The notes: a model not told the origin generated them from the letters alone. A stretch of 26,744 nucleotides of DNA from Bifidobacteriaceae bacterium (GCA_031265345.1 JAISCU010000111.1:1-26744), one strand, 5' to 3'. Counted from the stretch's first letter, positions 13,272-21,668 are shown. Translations and numbers: made by a program.

Positions 13272-14570
13272 ATGATCTACGACTTCGCGATGATCGGTGT
13301 GGGCGTTCTGCTGACGTTCGGCACCGCCGTGTTCGTGGCGGCCGAGTTCGCGTTGGTGGCGGTCGATTCGGCGGTGCTCGATGCCGCGCCCCGGCCCGAG
13401 CGGTTGAACGCGCTGAGGCGCGCGCTCGGCTCGGCGTCGCTGTACTTGTCCGCCTCGCAAGTCGGCATCACGCTGACCACCATCCTGCTCGGCTACACCG
13501 CCCAGCCCGCAGCCACCCGGCTGTTCGGCCAGTGGTTGGGGCACGGCTCGGCCGTGGCCACGGGCGCGGGCACCGCGCTGGCGGCAGCCCTGGCCATAGT
13601 GTTCGTCAACGCCATGTCGATGCTGTTCGGGGAACTGATCCCGAAGAACCTGGCGATGGCCGAGCCGCTGACCGTCGCCAGGCTGGTGGTTCCGTTCCTG
13701 CTCGGCTTCACCAAGGTCATGCGCCCGGTCATCTGGCTGCTGCACGGATCATCGACCGGGCTGTTGCGAGCGATGCGGATCACGCCGGTGGACGAGGTCT
13801 CATCGGCCAGATCGGCGGCCGAGCTCGACTCGGTGGTGCGCCGCTCGGCGGCCGAAGGCATGCTGGACGAGGACCTGGCGGACCGTCTCACCAGGACCCT
13901 GGCGTTGACCCAGTTGAGGGCGGTGGACGCCATGACGGACCGCACCCAGGTGACGGTGGTTCCGCGAGAGGCGACCGCCCAGGATGTGATCGACCAGGTC
14001 AGGGCCACGGGACACTCGCGCCTGCCGGTGATCGACGGCTCGCGCGACAACATCATCGGCGTGGTGGCGCTGCGCAAAGCCGTGGCGGTGCCCCACGAGC
14101 GGCGGCCCAAAGTGGGTGTCACCGCCCTGATGACACCGATCGTGGAAGTCCCCGAGACCGCCCAGCTCGGACCGGTGCTGGTGCAGCTCCGCGAGGCCGG
14201 CGCCCAGATGGCGGTGGTGGTCGACGAGTACGGCGGCACCTCCGGCGTGGTCACCCTCGAAGACGTGGTCGAGGAGATCGTGGGCGATGTCCGCGACGAG
14301 CATGACCGGTCGCGGCCGGCCCAACGCCGCATGGCGGACGGCTCCTGGCGCCTCTCCGGCCAACTCAGGCCTGACGAACTGGCCCAGCTGAGCGGCATCG
14401 TGCTCCCTGAAGACCCTGCCTATGAGACGCTGGGCGGACTGGTGATGGCGCGGCTGGGGAGGCTGCCGGAACCGGGCGACACGGTCGAGGCGGACGGCGC
14501 CACCCTGCGGGTCGAGACGATGGACGGGCGGCGCGTGGTGGCGCTGCGGGTTTGGGGGCCGGTCGAATGA
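13272..14570 (+). CDS. CNNM/CorC-type membrane protein (DUF21, CBS pair, CorC_HlyC)
   Basis: A 432-residue membrane protein of the family once called hemolysin C/TlyC, now linked to Mg2+/Co2+ export or cation homeostasis. The DUF21/CNNM membrane domain (about 1-190) has AAEFALVAVDSA, SASQVGITLTTILLGY and the FGELIPKNLAMAEP loop. Two CBS motifs (about 205-330) bind nucleotides in relatives, with VVDEYGGTSGVVTLEDVVEEIVGD at the end of the pair. The C-terminal CorC_HlyC domain (about 345-430) includes LSGQLRPDELAQLSGI, YETLGGLVM and LRVETMDGRRV. The start could be 13266 (two residues longer); 13272 is chosen from the promoter position. The stop overlaps the next gene (ATGA), so both proteins are probably made together and may pair in the membrane. 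Confidence 0.9.
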   Translation: MIYDFAMIGVGVLLTFGTAVFVAAEFALVAVDSAVLDAAPRPERLNALRRALGSASLYLSASQVGITLTTILLGYTAQPAATRLFGQWLGHGSAVATGAGTALAAALAIVFVNAMSMLFGELIPKNLAMAEPLTVARLVVPFLLGFTKVMRPVIWLLHGSSTGLLRAMRITPVDEVSSARSAAELDSVVRRSAAEGMLDEDLADRLTRTLALTQLRAVDAMTDRTQVTVVPREATAQDVIDQVRATGHSRLPVIDGSRDNIIGVVALRKAVAVPHERRPKVGVTALMTPIVEVPETAQLGPVLVQLREAGAQMAVVVDEYGGTSGVVTLEDVVEEIVGDVRDEHDRSRPAQRRMADGSWRLSGQLRPDELAQLSGIVLPEDPAYETLGGLVMARLGRLPEPGDTVEADGATLRVETMDGRRVVALRVWGPVE

Positions 14571-15589
14571 TGTGGCTGGCGGCGCTGGGCCTGCTGGTGG
14601 CCAACGCCTTCTTCGTCGGCGCGGAGTTCGCCATCATGTCGGTGAGGCGCTCCCAAGTCGAGCCCAGGGCACAAACGGGCTCGCTGGCCGCGCGCCTGGT
14701 GGTGTACGCGCTGGAGCACATGCCGTCGATGCTGGCGACTCTGCAACTGGGTGTGACCGTGGCCTCGACCTCGCTCGGGGCGGTCGCGGAGAGCGCGCTG
14801 GCGCACGCCCTGACCGGGCCGATCCACTCTCTTGGGTTGCCTGCCGGGACCGATCACGCCGTGGCCGTGGTGGTGTCGTTGCTGGCGGTGGTCTACCTGC
14901 ATGTGGTCCTGGGCGAGATGGTGCCGAAGAACCTGTCCCTGGCCGCGCCGGAACGGGCGGCGCTGGTGATGACGCCCATTCTGGTGGTGCTCGCCTGGGT
15001 CCTCACGCCGATCACGGCCGCCCTGCGCGGAGTCGCCTGGGTGGGGCTGAGGGCGTTACGCGTGACCCCGAAGGCGGAGGTCGCCTCGGCTTTCACCGCC
15101 GTCGAGTTGGCCGCGATCGTCCATCATTCGACCGAGGCGGGAGTCTTGCCCGATGCCGACGGGCTGATCTCCGGGTCCCTCGAGTTCTCCACCAAGCAGG
15201 CTCGCGATGTGATGGTGGCGTTGGACGACCTGGTGACGGTGGGGGAGTCGGTGACTCCCGGCGAGCTCGAGAGCCGGGTCCGTAAGACCGGTTTCTCGCG
15301 CTTCCCGGTGCGGCGGGCGGACGGCACCTTGGCGGGGTACCTGCACATCCAGGACGTGCTGGATTTGACGGGCTCAGAGCGACGCGGTGCGCCCGTCCCG
15401 TCTGGCCGCATCCGCCCCCTGGTCCGGGCGGAGGCCACAGACGAGGTCGAAGACGTCCTCGCCACCATGCAGTTGACCGGCTCGCATCTGGTGGCCGTGC
15501 CCGGCGGGGTGGTCTTCATGGAGGACGTGCTCGAGGAACTGGTCGGCGAGGTCAAGGACATCATGCAGCGCGAGGCCTGGGAGCGCTAG
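14567..15589 (+). CDS. Second CNNM/CorC-like membrane protein, lacking the CorC_HlyC domain
   Basis: A 340-residue paralogue of the preceding protein. The DUF21 membrane domain shows VANAFFVGAEFAIMSVRRSQVE, LATLQLGVTVASTSLG and VLGEMVPKNLSLAAPERAAL. The CBS pair follows (about 200-325) and ends MEDVLEELVGEVKD. The chain stops about 10 residues later, so the C-terminal CorC_HlyC domain of its neighbour is absent. Its CBS motif also lacks the DEYGGT sequence (it reads AVPGGVVFMED). Start ATG 14567 overlaps the upstream stop by 4 nt; a TTG at 14552 is less likely. Side-by-side long and short paralogues are a recurrent actinobacterial arrangement and may form a heteromer. Confidence 0.88.
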   Translation: MMWLAALGLLVANAFFVGAEFAIMSVRRSQVEPRAQTGSLAARLVVYALEHMPSMLATLQLGVTVASTSLGAVAESALAHALTGPIHSLGLPAGTDHAVAVVVSLLAVVYLHVVLGEMVPKNLSLAAPERAALVMTPILVVLAWVLTPITAALRGVAWVGLRALRVTPKAEVASAFTAVELAAIVHHSTEAGVLPDADGLISGSLEFSTKQARDVMVALDDLVTVGESVTPGELESRVRKTGFSRFPVRRADGTLAGYLHIQDVLDLTGSERRGAPVPSGRIRPLVRAEATDEVEDVLATMQLTGSHLVAVPGGVVFMEDVLEELVGEVKDIMQREAWER

Positions 15590-15646
15590 CATTTGGCCTA
15601 TACTGCTAGCAGAACCATGTGAGCACCAAATGCGAGCATCAAATGT
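15588..15646 (+). promoter_or_regulatory. Promoter and iterated operator of the FitAB-like operon
   Basis: A -10 TATACT lies at 15599-15604; no strong -35 is seen. Around it are AGCATTTGG (15588-15596), the palindrome TGCTAGCA (15604-15611) and a tandem 13-nt repeat, GAGCACCAAATGC (15621-15633) then GAGCATCAAATGT (15634-15646). The CATTTGG and CCAAATG words are inverted copies. This fits autoregulation by the ribbon-helix-helix antitoxin-toxin complex. Confidence 0.6.
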
Positions 15647-15657
15647 GAGGAGTCCGA

Positions 15658-15897
15658 ATGGCAACATTGACGGTTAGGAATCTGCCCGACGCGACGCATC
15701 GTGCCCTCAAGGCGAAGGCACGGGCCGCGCATCGCAGCATGGAGGAAGAGGCGCGCGTGATCCTGCAGAATGGGGTTTTCCCACCGGATCAGGTCGGCTT
15801 GGGGACCCTGTTGTCGCGGATCGGCGCCGAGGCAGGTGGATTCGACCTTGGTGATGTGCGAGACAATCAGGTCTCGGAACCGATTGACTTCGGATGA
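15658..15897 (+). CDS. FitA/VapB-like ribbon-helix-helix antitoxin
   Basis: A 79-residue antitoxin. It opens MATLTVRNLPDATHRALKAKARAAHRSMEEEARVIL, the classic FitA pattern: a strand with R-N-L-P, then two helices with the S-M-E-E-E-A-R sequence. The C-terminal ~35 residues are acidic and should fold onto the toxin active site. A GAGGAG ribosome site lies 5-6 nt before the ATG. The toxin start overlaps its stop (ATGA). It probably represses its own operon through the repeats just upstream. Confidence 0.9.
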   Translation: MATLTVRNLPDATHRALKAKARAAHRSMEEEARVILQNGVFPPDQVGLGTLLSRIGAEAGGFDLGDVRDNQVSEPIDFG

Positions 15898-16334
15898 TCC
15901 TTCTCGACACGAACGTCGTGTCCGAGCCGATGAAGCTTGGCGGCGGCGATCCCTTGGTTTCCGGCTGGCTGAACGCGCAGGCTCCCGGCACGCTATGCCT
16001 TTCGACCATCACAGTCGCCGAACTGCTTTACGGCGTGGCCATACTCCCGGCCGGGATTAGACGCGAGAGACTGCACCGCCGATTGACCGTTGAAGTGCTC
16101 CCGGTGTTCTCGGATCGAATCTTCGGCTTCGACTATGCTGCCGCGGCAACGAACTCGGAGTTGCGAGCCAGGGCCAAGGCGCGGGGAAGGCCAATACCCG
16201 ATTCGGACGGCTTCATCGCCGCAATCGCGCTGTCTCGCGGCTTTGCCCTCGCCACACGGAACACGAGGCACTTCGAGGGCGTTGGCCTCGAGTTGATCAA
16301 CCCCTGGCTGGGCAGGTCGGACATCCCGGCTTGA
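15894..16334 (+). CDS. FitB/VapC-like PIN-domain toxin
   Basis: A 146-residue PIN-domain ribonuclease, the toxin of the pair. It starts MILLDTNVVSE with active-site D5, followed by STITVAELLYG (E43), PIPDSDGFIAAIA (D105, with D103 nearby) and ATRNTRHFEGVGLELINPW (N123, conserved TRN-x-x-HF). All four positions of the Mg2+-binding acidic cluster are present, so it should be active. The length matches FitB proteins (about 140). Start ATG 15894 overlaps the antitoxin by 4 nt. It ends facing the antiporter gene. The RNA target cannot be predicted; some VapC relatives cut tRNA or rRNA. Confidence 0.93.
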   Translation: MILLDTNVVSEPMKLGGGDPLVSGWLNAQAPGTLCLSTITVAELLYGVAILPAGIRRERLHRRLTVEVLPVFSDRIFGFDYAAAATNSELRARAKARGRPIPDSDGFIAAIALSRGFALATRNTRHFEGVGLELINPWLGRSDIPA

Positions 16335-16359
16335 CAGCGGGTGTGGCCGCAGGCGCGGC

Positions 16360-16405
16360 ACTGTCCCCAATCGTGCTTTGAGGTGGACGATGCCGCCCGC
16401 CCGGC
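16360..16405. repeat. Broken copies of two intergenic repeat words
   Basis: ACTGTCCCCAAT (16360-16371) is one arm of the GGGGACAGTCCCC family. TGGACGATGCCGCCCGCC (from 16384) is the reverse complement of the GGGCGGCATCGTCCA word found at 1384-1402 and 5189-5203. Both lie between convergent genes; no complete hairpin forms. Confidence 0.45.
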
Positions 16406-16483
16406 GCCCGCTCGCCGCCCGTCCGCCTTTCGCTCGTCGACGGTGCGGTCAACGGCACGGTCTGCGGCCCGCCCGGCCGCGCT

Positions 16484-18232
16484 TCAAAGGCGGTTGGCCC
16501 AACTCGCCGCCATGGCCTCTTCCTCAAGGTCCAGTTCGCGCATGATCCGGCGCATCACGGTCTCGTTGAGGCGGCCCGCGTTGCGCTCCGCCACCACCAC
16601 AGAACGCTGGGCTCTGACCATCTGGGTGCGCAGCTCGGCGATCCGAGTGGTCAGTCGCGCGGCCCGTTGGCGCATCTCGGCCCGGTCCAGTTCGTCGGGG
16701 CCTCCCGAGTCCAGGACCTCGCGGGCCTCTTGGATGACGGAGGGCGCCGCCGCGCCGGTCATGGTCGCCAGGTCGGCGTCGGTCACCCCGGCGTCCGGGT
16801 GCATGAGGGTCGCGGCCGCCGTCTCGCGCGCCAACAGCCCTTGGGTCGCCCAAGTCGCGATCCGTTCGGCTTCCGGGCGGCCCATCACCGAGGACCAGGC
16901 GTCGACCTGGCCTCTCACCACCGCCGATGCCGCTCGGGTGGCCAGCAGCCTCACGCGAGCCTCCGACGCGTCGTCCTCCTGGGTCTCATCGTCGCCGGAT
17001 ATCTTGAGCGCCCGGATCAGCGCGGGCAGGGTCAGCCCCTGGATCAGCAAGGTTCCGATGGCGACCGTGTAGGCGGCCAATTGGATGGTGGCGCGCTCGG
17101 CGAAGGGACGGCCGCCGGAGCTCAGCGGGATGGCGGTGGCCGCCGCCAGCGTGACCACCCCGCGCATCCCCGCCCAGGAGGTAACCAAGAGTTCACGGCC
17201 GGTCAGCGGTTTGTACGGAGTGGCCCCGCGACGGCGCCTGATCCATTTGGACCGCACAAGCAGTTCCGTGCCGTAGATGTAGACCGGCCGCACGGCCAGC
17301 GCCACCAACAACACCACCAGCGACAACACCACGGCCGCGCCGAGCGATTGATTGGGGGAATCGGACACGCCCTTGATGACCCACCGCAACTGCAGCCCGA
17401 TCAACGCGAACGTGAACGATTCGAGCATCAGGTCGAGCGAGGCCCAGATCGGCTCCTCATGCAACCGGGTCGCCACCGTGGTGCGCGGCGCCGCCTGGCC
17501 GATGAAGAACCCCGCCGACACCACCGCCAGCACGCCGGATCCCTGGTACTCCTCCGCGATCCAATAGGCCACGAACGGCAGCATCAGCCCGATCACGGTG
17601 TCCACGGTTGGGTCGCGCAACCCCGACCGGGCGATCTGCGCCAGGTAAGCCAGCCCCATCCCGACGGCCACGCCCACAGCGGTCGCCAGCGCGAACACCA
17701 CCAGCCCTTGGGCCAGCGAGGTGGTGGTGTAGATGGCGGCCAGCGTGATCCGGTAGAGCGTCAGCGAGGTCGCGTCGTTGATCAGCGACTCGCCGCCCAG
17801 CAAGGTCATGACGCGGCGCGGCAACCCCAGGCGGCGCCCCACGGCGCTGGCCGCGACCGCGTCCGGCGGGGCCACCACGGCGCCCAGCAGCAGGGCCGCC
17901 GCCGGCCCCAGCTTCGGGTCGAGCAGGTGGGCGGCCGCCCCGACCGCCACGGTCGTGACTATCACCAGGCCCACGCCGAGGCGCGCTATCGGTTGGATGG
18001 AGGCGCGGAAGTCCTGGTAGGAGCTCGACAGAGCGGCGGAGTAGAGCAAGGGGGGGAGCACGATGCCGAGTATCAGCTCCGACGGCACCTCGACTTGTTC
18101 CAGACCGGGCAGGAAGGAGGCCGCCAATCCGACGCCCAGGATCACCAGCGGGGAGTTCCAGCCGACCCGCCGTGCGAGCGCCGCCACCAGCACAGCCGCG
18201 AGCAGCACCGTTACGACGGTGAACTCGTTCAT
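16484..18232 (-). CDS. CPA1-family Na+/H+ antiporter
   Basis: A 582-residue monovalent cation/proton exchanger for pH and salt control. About twelve membrane helices fill residues 1-410. The ion-binding motifs are clear: GAVVAPPDAVAASAVG (D124), GGESLINDATSLTLYR (the N152-D153 pair typical of electroneutral CPA1 proteins), and SWAGMRGVVTLAAATAIPL in the later helices. The remaining ~170 residues are a cytoplasmic, helical, charged tail (VRGQVDAWSSV to RELDLEEEAMAASWANRL) that probably regulates activity or dimerises. ATG 18232 has an AGGAAGG sequence upstream. It appears to be transcribed alone; the upstream lipoprotein gene on the same strand ends about 100 nt earlier. Confidence 0.92.
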   Translation of the reverse strand: MNEFTVVTVLLAAVLVAALARRVGWNSPLVILGVGLAASFLPGLEQVEVPSELILGIVLPPLLYSAALSSSYQDFRASIQPIARLGVGLVIVTTVAVGAAAHLLDPKLGPAAALLLGAVVAPPDAVAASAVGRRLGLPRRVMTLLGGESLINDATSLTLYRITLAAIYTTTSLAQGLVVFALATAVGVAVGMGLAYLAQIARSGLRDPTVDTVIGLMLPFVAYWIAEEYQGSGVLAVVSAGFFIGQAAPRTTVATRLHEEPIWASLDLMLESFTFALIGLQLRWVIKGVSDSPNQSLGAAVVLSLVVLLVALAVRPVYIYGTELLVRSKWIRRRRGATPYKPLTGRELLVTSWAGMRGVVTLAAATAIPLSSGGRPFAERATIQLAAYTVAIGTLLIQGLTLPALIRALKISGDDETQEDDASEARVRLLATRAASAVVRGQVDAWSSVMGRPEAERIATWATQGLLARETAAATLMHPDAGVTDADLATMTGAAAPSVIQEAREVLDSGGPDELDRAEMRQRAARLTTRIAELRTQMVRAQRSVVVAERNAGRLNETVMRRIMRELDLEEEAMAASWANRL

Positions 18233-18330
18233 CGCGCGTGGCCTTCCTGAATTAGTGCTGGCGTTCCGATTAGGTCTGGTGTCTAGTTGTCAGGTATGCA
18301 GTTGTGCTTGTGATTGCTCAGGCAGCCAGT

Positions 18331-19785
18331 CTACTGACCAGCCTCCGGCTCGGGCTCGGTGCTGGCCTCGCCTTCCGACGCGCCGTCGGTGGAATCGTCT
18401 GCCGACTCGGACGGGGTGTCGCCGGACGTGCCCTCGGAACCCTGGTCGGCGGCATCGTCGGAATCGGTGCCGCCGTCTTCCTGGTCGGTTTCGTTCCCCG
18501 GCACCAGGGCGACGATGTCGAGGACTATCGCCTCGGCCATGTAGGAGCCCTCCTTGCCGGGCGTCAGGATCAGCACCCGCGACCCGATGGGGACTCCGAC
18601 CAACTCGCTGAACGCCAGCAGCACGGAGCCGTCGCCATACGGGTCGGCGGTGGCGGTCACGGCGACCGGTCCCCGGTCATCGGCCCAGGTGTCGCCATCG
18701 GTCTTGCCGGACCAATCGGTGGCCGAGTAATGGACCAGGAGTTGCTGGCCATCCTCAACTTTGGGGCCTGTGCCCGTGGCGATCACAGTTGTCGAGAGCT
18801 CGGTGGGCTCCTCGAGGTCGCCCGCGATCGAGACTTTGGCCGGGCCGCCCAGCGCGCCGGTGATCTTGGGCCCGATCTTGGCGTCGGTGGGCTTGGCGTC
18901 GGCCTGCGCCTGCAAGTCTTTCGAGAACTGCTCGCGGATGTCGACCGACACCACCAGGGTCGAGCCCTCGTCGATCCCCATGACGGATGCGAGCGAGCCT
19001 TCCGAGGGCGGGATCACGCCCATGACCCGCGCCCCGACGTTGTGCCCCACAATGACGCGGGACAATCCCTCCAGAGTGGGGTTGTCGCTCCTCACGGGTA
19101 TGACCAGCGGCGAGCCTCCTTGGAAGGTGTTCAAGCCCGCCAGCGGCTCGGTCTCGCCCCACTCCCAGGCGATCACATCGACGGAGACCAGGTTGTCGGC
19201 CTTGACCGGGTCGCTCTCGCCCTCCATGTCTGGCTGGACCTGGGCCTGGAGGCTGGATGGCGGCTTGACATATGGCGATTCGGGGCTGGGGGTCGGTGAC
19301 GGCGACGCTTCCTCGCCGTCCGCTGGGGTCTCGCTGTCTGCCGGGGTCTCGCCGTCCGCGGGCGTCTCGCCCTGCGCCGGAGTCTCGCCGTCGGCGGGCG
19401 TGTCACCGTCATCGGTGACGGGTTCGTCTTCGATGGGCGTCGCCGCCTCGTCCTGCGCGGCGCCGTCGCCTTCTGTGGGGGCCTCGGAGGCGGCATCGTC
19501 CGTGCCTTCGCCTTCGGACGGAACTTCGAGCGTGAGGTTGTCCCCCTCACCCTCGGTCGCCTCGGGGGTCGGCGAGGGCGAGGACTGGCCCGGCCGCAGC
19601 GGGTAAGCGACGGTCGGGGCCTCGCCGTAGGCGCCAGTCAGGACCGGTAGATCGGCTTCCTCCACGCTGACACCGACTTCGGCCAACGGCTTGGGCGATG
19701 CCGACCCATCGGAATCGCCGGAACAGCCGGCCAGGGAGAGGGCGGCCACGACGGCCGTGGCCACGACTTTGACAACTGAACGCAC
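18331..19785 (-). CDS. Lipoprotein with acidic linker and degenerate FKBP-like domains
   Basis: A 484-residue surface lipoprotein. GTG 19785 (GGAG 5-6 nt upstream) gives a signal peptide VRSVVKVVATAVVAALSLAGC with lipobox LAGC; an ATG 11 codons earlier would leave the signal unusually long. Residues about 60-190 are disordered, acidic and Pro/Thr-rich, with five tandem GETPAD-like repeats. Two domains of about 110 and 95 residues follow, with FKBP-type strand patterns (ADNLVSVDVIAWEWGET to STLVVSVDI; EDGQQLLVHYSATDWSGKT to EAIVLDIVAL). Each lacks the usual active-site aromatic and FD motifs, so catalysis is doubtful and a binding role is more likely. It ends in another acidic Ser/Glu/Asp tail. 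It resembles a diverged relative of the lipoprotein at 23588. Confidence 0.75.
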   Translation of the reverse strand: MRSVVKVVATAVVAALSLAGCSGDSDGSASPKPLAEVGVSVEEADLPVLTGAYGEAPTVAYPLRPGQSSPSPTPEATEGEGDNLTLEVPSEGEGTDDAASEAPTEGDGAAQDEAATPIEDEPVTDDGDTPADGETPAQGETPADGETPADSETPADGEEASPSPTPSPESPYVKPPSSLQAQVQPDMEGESDPVKADNLVSVDVIAWEWGETEPLAGLNTFQGGSPLVIPVRSDNPTLEGLSRVIVGHNVGARVMGVIPPSEGSLASVMGIDEGSTLVVSVDIREQFSKDLQAQADAKPTDAKIGPKITGALGGPAKVSIAGDLEEPTELSTTVIATGTGPKVEDGQQLLVHYSATDWSGKTDGDTWADDRGPVAVTATADPYGDGSVLLAFSELVGVPIGSRVLILTPGKEGSYMAEAIVLDIVALVPGNETDQEDGGTDSDDAADQGSEGTSGDTPSESADDSTDGASEGEASTEPEPEAGQ

Positions 19786-19818
19786 TTCAACTCCATCGAT
19801 TACCGGTTGGTGGGGCAA

Positions 19819-19847
19819 ATTATCCGATGGTCATCATCCCACACTTG
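19819..19847 (-). promoter_or_regulatory. Possible promoter of the FKBP-like lipoprotein gene
   Basis: On the minus strand, GATAAT (19824-19819) is a good -10 element 34 nt before the GTG start. The matching -35 position (CAAGTG) is weak. The leader would carry the GGAG ribosome site. Confidence 0.35.
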
Positions 19848-19892
19848 CTCCACTGGGCGCTCGACGCACCCGCTCCCGACCCGAGTTGCGGT

Positions 19893-19960
19893 GAAATGCG
19901 ACCTTCGGGCATTCGTGGCGCGGCGCGGCTGCCCAGGAAGCCTCGAAGGTCGCATTTCGG
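19893..19960 (-). terminator. 15-bp inverted repeat after metQ, probable 3'-end hairpin
   Basis: GAAATGCGACCTTCG (19893-19907) and CGAAGGTCGCATTTC (19946-19960) are perfect inverted copies around a 38-nt GC-rich loop. The hairpin starts 6 nt after the metQ stop on the minus strand. It could end or protect the metNIQ transcript. There is no T-run, and the long loop is unusual for an intrinsic terminator. Confidence 0.6.
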
Positions 19961-19966
19961 CTCGGT

Positions 19967-20833
19967 TCAGAAGGCCGCGATCACCGAGCCGTCCGCCCAG
20001 GTGTCCTCGATGAACTTCTTGACCTCGGGGGTATGAAGCAGGTCGTCGAGCTTGACCAAGGCCTCGTCGTTGGCCCGGCTGGAGGTCGTGACCAGCATGT
20101 TCGCATAGGGATTGCCTTGGCCCGACTCCAGGGTCAGCGCGTCCTCCGAGGGCGACAGGCCCGCGTCGATGGCGTAGTTGCCATTGATCACTGACAGGTC
20201 GAAGTCCGGCAGGTTCACGGCCAGCAGCTTCGGCTCGACCTGGATCAGTTCGACCTTGGTCGGAGTGTCCTCCGCCAGGTCGGAGATGGTCGGGTCAGAA
20301 TCGCCGGTGTCTTTGAGCTTGATCACGCCGGCGCTCTCGAGCAGGCGCAGGCCGCGGGCCTGGTTGGCCGGATCGTTGGAGACGCCGATCTTGGCGCCGT
20401 CCTTGACCTCTCCCAGCGATGTCAGTTTGTCGGAGTAGACGCCCAGCGGCTCGATGTGGATGCCGGGGTAGGCGAAGAAGTCGTAGCCGAACTCCTCGAC
20501 TTGCGACTTGAGGTACGGCTCGTGCTGGAAGTAGTTGGCGTCGAGGTCGCCCTCCGCCAAGGCGCTGTTGGGCAGGATGTAGTCCTGGTATTCGACTATC
20601 TCGATGTCCAGTCCCGCCTCGGCGGCCAGGTTCTCCTGGACGAACCGCAAGATGTCGCCGTGGGGCACGGGGCTGACGCCCACTTTCAGTTTGACCGCAT
20701 CGGTCGTGGTCCCAGCGCCGCCGGTGGCGTCGCCGCTCGAATCGCTGCCCGAGCCGTCCGAGCTGTTGCCGCACCCGGTCAGGGCGAGGGCTGCGGCGGC
20801 CGCCAGGGCGACCATTGGCAGTGACTTACGCAT
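19967..20833 (-). CDS. metQ: Methionine ABC importer substrate-binding lipoprotein
   Basis: A 288-residue NlpA/MetQ-family lipoprotein that captures methionine outside the membrane. The signal peptide MRKSLPMVALAAAAALALTGC has lipobox LTGC; a Gly/Ser/Asp linker (about 22-45) follows. Family blocks are VGVSPVPHGDILRFV, VEYQDYILPNSALAEGDLDANYFQHEPYL, KIGVSNDPANQARGLRLL, SVINGNYAIDAG and NPYANMLVTT. ATG 20833 has AAGGAG 7 nt upstream. It lies 130 nt after metI, with a hairpin between, so it probably shares the metN promoter but may be expressed at a different level. Close paralogues bind D-methionine or other small molecules; gene order supports methionine. Confidence 0.95.
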   Translation of the reverse strand: MRKSLPMVALAAAAALALTGCGNSSDGSGSDSSGDATGGAGTTTDAVKLKVGVSPVPHGDILRFVQENLAAEAGLDIEIVEYQDYILPNSALAEGDLDANYFQHEPYLKSQVEEFGYDFFAYPGIHIEPLGVYSDKLTSLGEVKDGAKIGVSNDPANQARGLRLLESAGVIKLKDTGDSDPTISDLAEDTPTKVELIQVEPKLLAVNLPDFDLSVINGNYAIDAGLSPSEDALTLESGQGNPYANMLVTTSSRANDEALVKLDDLLHTPEVKKFIEDTWADGSVIAAF

Positions 20834-20867
20834 ATTGATTCTCCTTAATCATGTTCTTTCTTGGACT

Positions 20868-20890
20868 GGGCCCAAGAGGTTCTTGGGCTC
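20868..20890 (-). other. Hairpin between metI and metQ
   Basis: GCCCAAGA (20870-20877 with its flank) pairs with TCTTGGGC (20881-20888) around a GGT loop, extendable by a G-U and a G-C pair. It lies in the 130-nt metI-metQ gap, about 35 nt before the metQ start. The rest of the gap is a low-complexity run of GTGGGTCGT-like words. It may protect the metQ part of the message or cause partial termination. Confidence 0.5.
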
Positions 20891-20963
20891 TTGGTTTGTG
20901 GGGTCCTGGGTCGTGGGGTTCGTGGGTCGTCGAGGGTTGGCACAGGGGCGGTCGCGGATCGGC

Positions 20964-21668
20964 TCAACGTGAATGGTCCAACGCGCGGGCCACCAGATCG
21001 CCGAGGACCTGCACCACTTGGACCAGGATCAGCACGATCACGACCACCATCACCAGGATGTCATCCATGTGGCGGGTGTAGCCCCAGTTGTAAACGAGGT
21101 CCCCCAGCCCGCCCGCGCCGATCGTGCCGGTGATCATGGAGTAGCCGATCAGCGTGATGAAGGTGACGGTCGCGGCGGCCACCAGGCCGGGCAGGGCCTC
21201 GCGGACGGCCACTCCCCAGGTGATCTGCCAACGCGACGCGCCCGCCATCTGGGCGGCCTCGATCTTGCCGAGCGGCACTTGGCGGATGGCGTTCTCCGCC
21301 AACCGGGCGTAGAAGGGGATGCATCCGATCGCCAGGGCGGGCACGCCACCCGGCCAGCCCAGGGCCGAGCCGAGCAACCACCGCGTGAAGCCGATCAGTA
21401 GCAGCATCAGGACGATGAACGGCAGCGAACGCCCCAGGTCCACCACCGCGTTGACGATTCGGTTGACCGCCCGCGCTGGGCGCAGCCCTTGGGGGGCTGT
21501 GAACCAGACCGACAAGCCCAGTGGCAGCCCCACCACGACCCCGATCAAGCAGGAGATCGCGACTTGCCCCAGCGTGCCGCAAGTGGCCTCCCACACGCGG
21601 GAGGTGAAGTCGGTGTTGTTCAAGTAGGTGCCGTGGTCCACGGCCGCCAGGACAGTCGCGAGGTTCAT
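20964..21668 (-). CDS. metI: Methionine ABC importer permease
   Basis: A 234-residue inner-membrane subunit of the methionine importer. It has about five to six helices and the MetI blocks TCGTLGQVAISCLIGVVVGLPLGL, GRSLPFIVLMLLLIGFTRWLLGS, and an EAA loop around ENAIRQVPLGKIEAAQMAGASRWQITWGVAVREALPGL that docks on MetN. The end GGLGDLVYNWGYTRHMDDILVMVVVIV is also typical. ATG 21668 overlaps the metN stop (ATGA), showing translational coupling. It is slightly longer at the N-terminus than E. coli MetI (217). Confidence 0.95.
   Translation of the reverse strand: MNLATVLAAVDHGTYLNNTDFTSRVWEATCGTLGQVAISCLIGVVVGLPLGLSVWFTAPQGLRPARAVNRIVNAVVDLGRSLPFIVLMLLLIGFTRWLLGSALGWPGGVPALAIGCIPFYARLAENAIRQVPLGKIEAAQMAGASRWQITWGVAVREALPGLVAAATVTFITLIGYSMITGTIGAGGLGDLVYNWGYTRHMDDILVMVVVIVLILVQVVQVLGDLVARALDHSR

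Noticed and set aside
12170..13745. Long open frames on both strands across the repeat island
   Set aside because: Their translations contain the repeated modules (for example a recurring CGHPGT/CPELAS pattern) and have no ribosome site or domain. The longest continues antisense into the CNNM gene.
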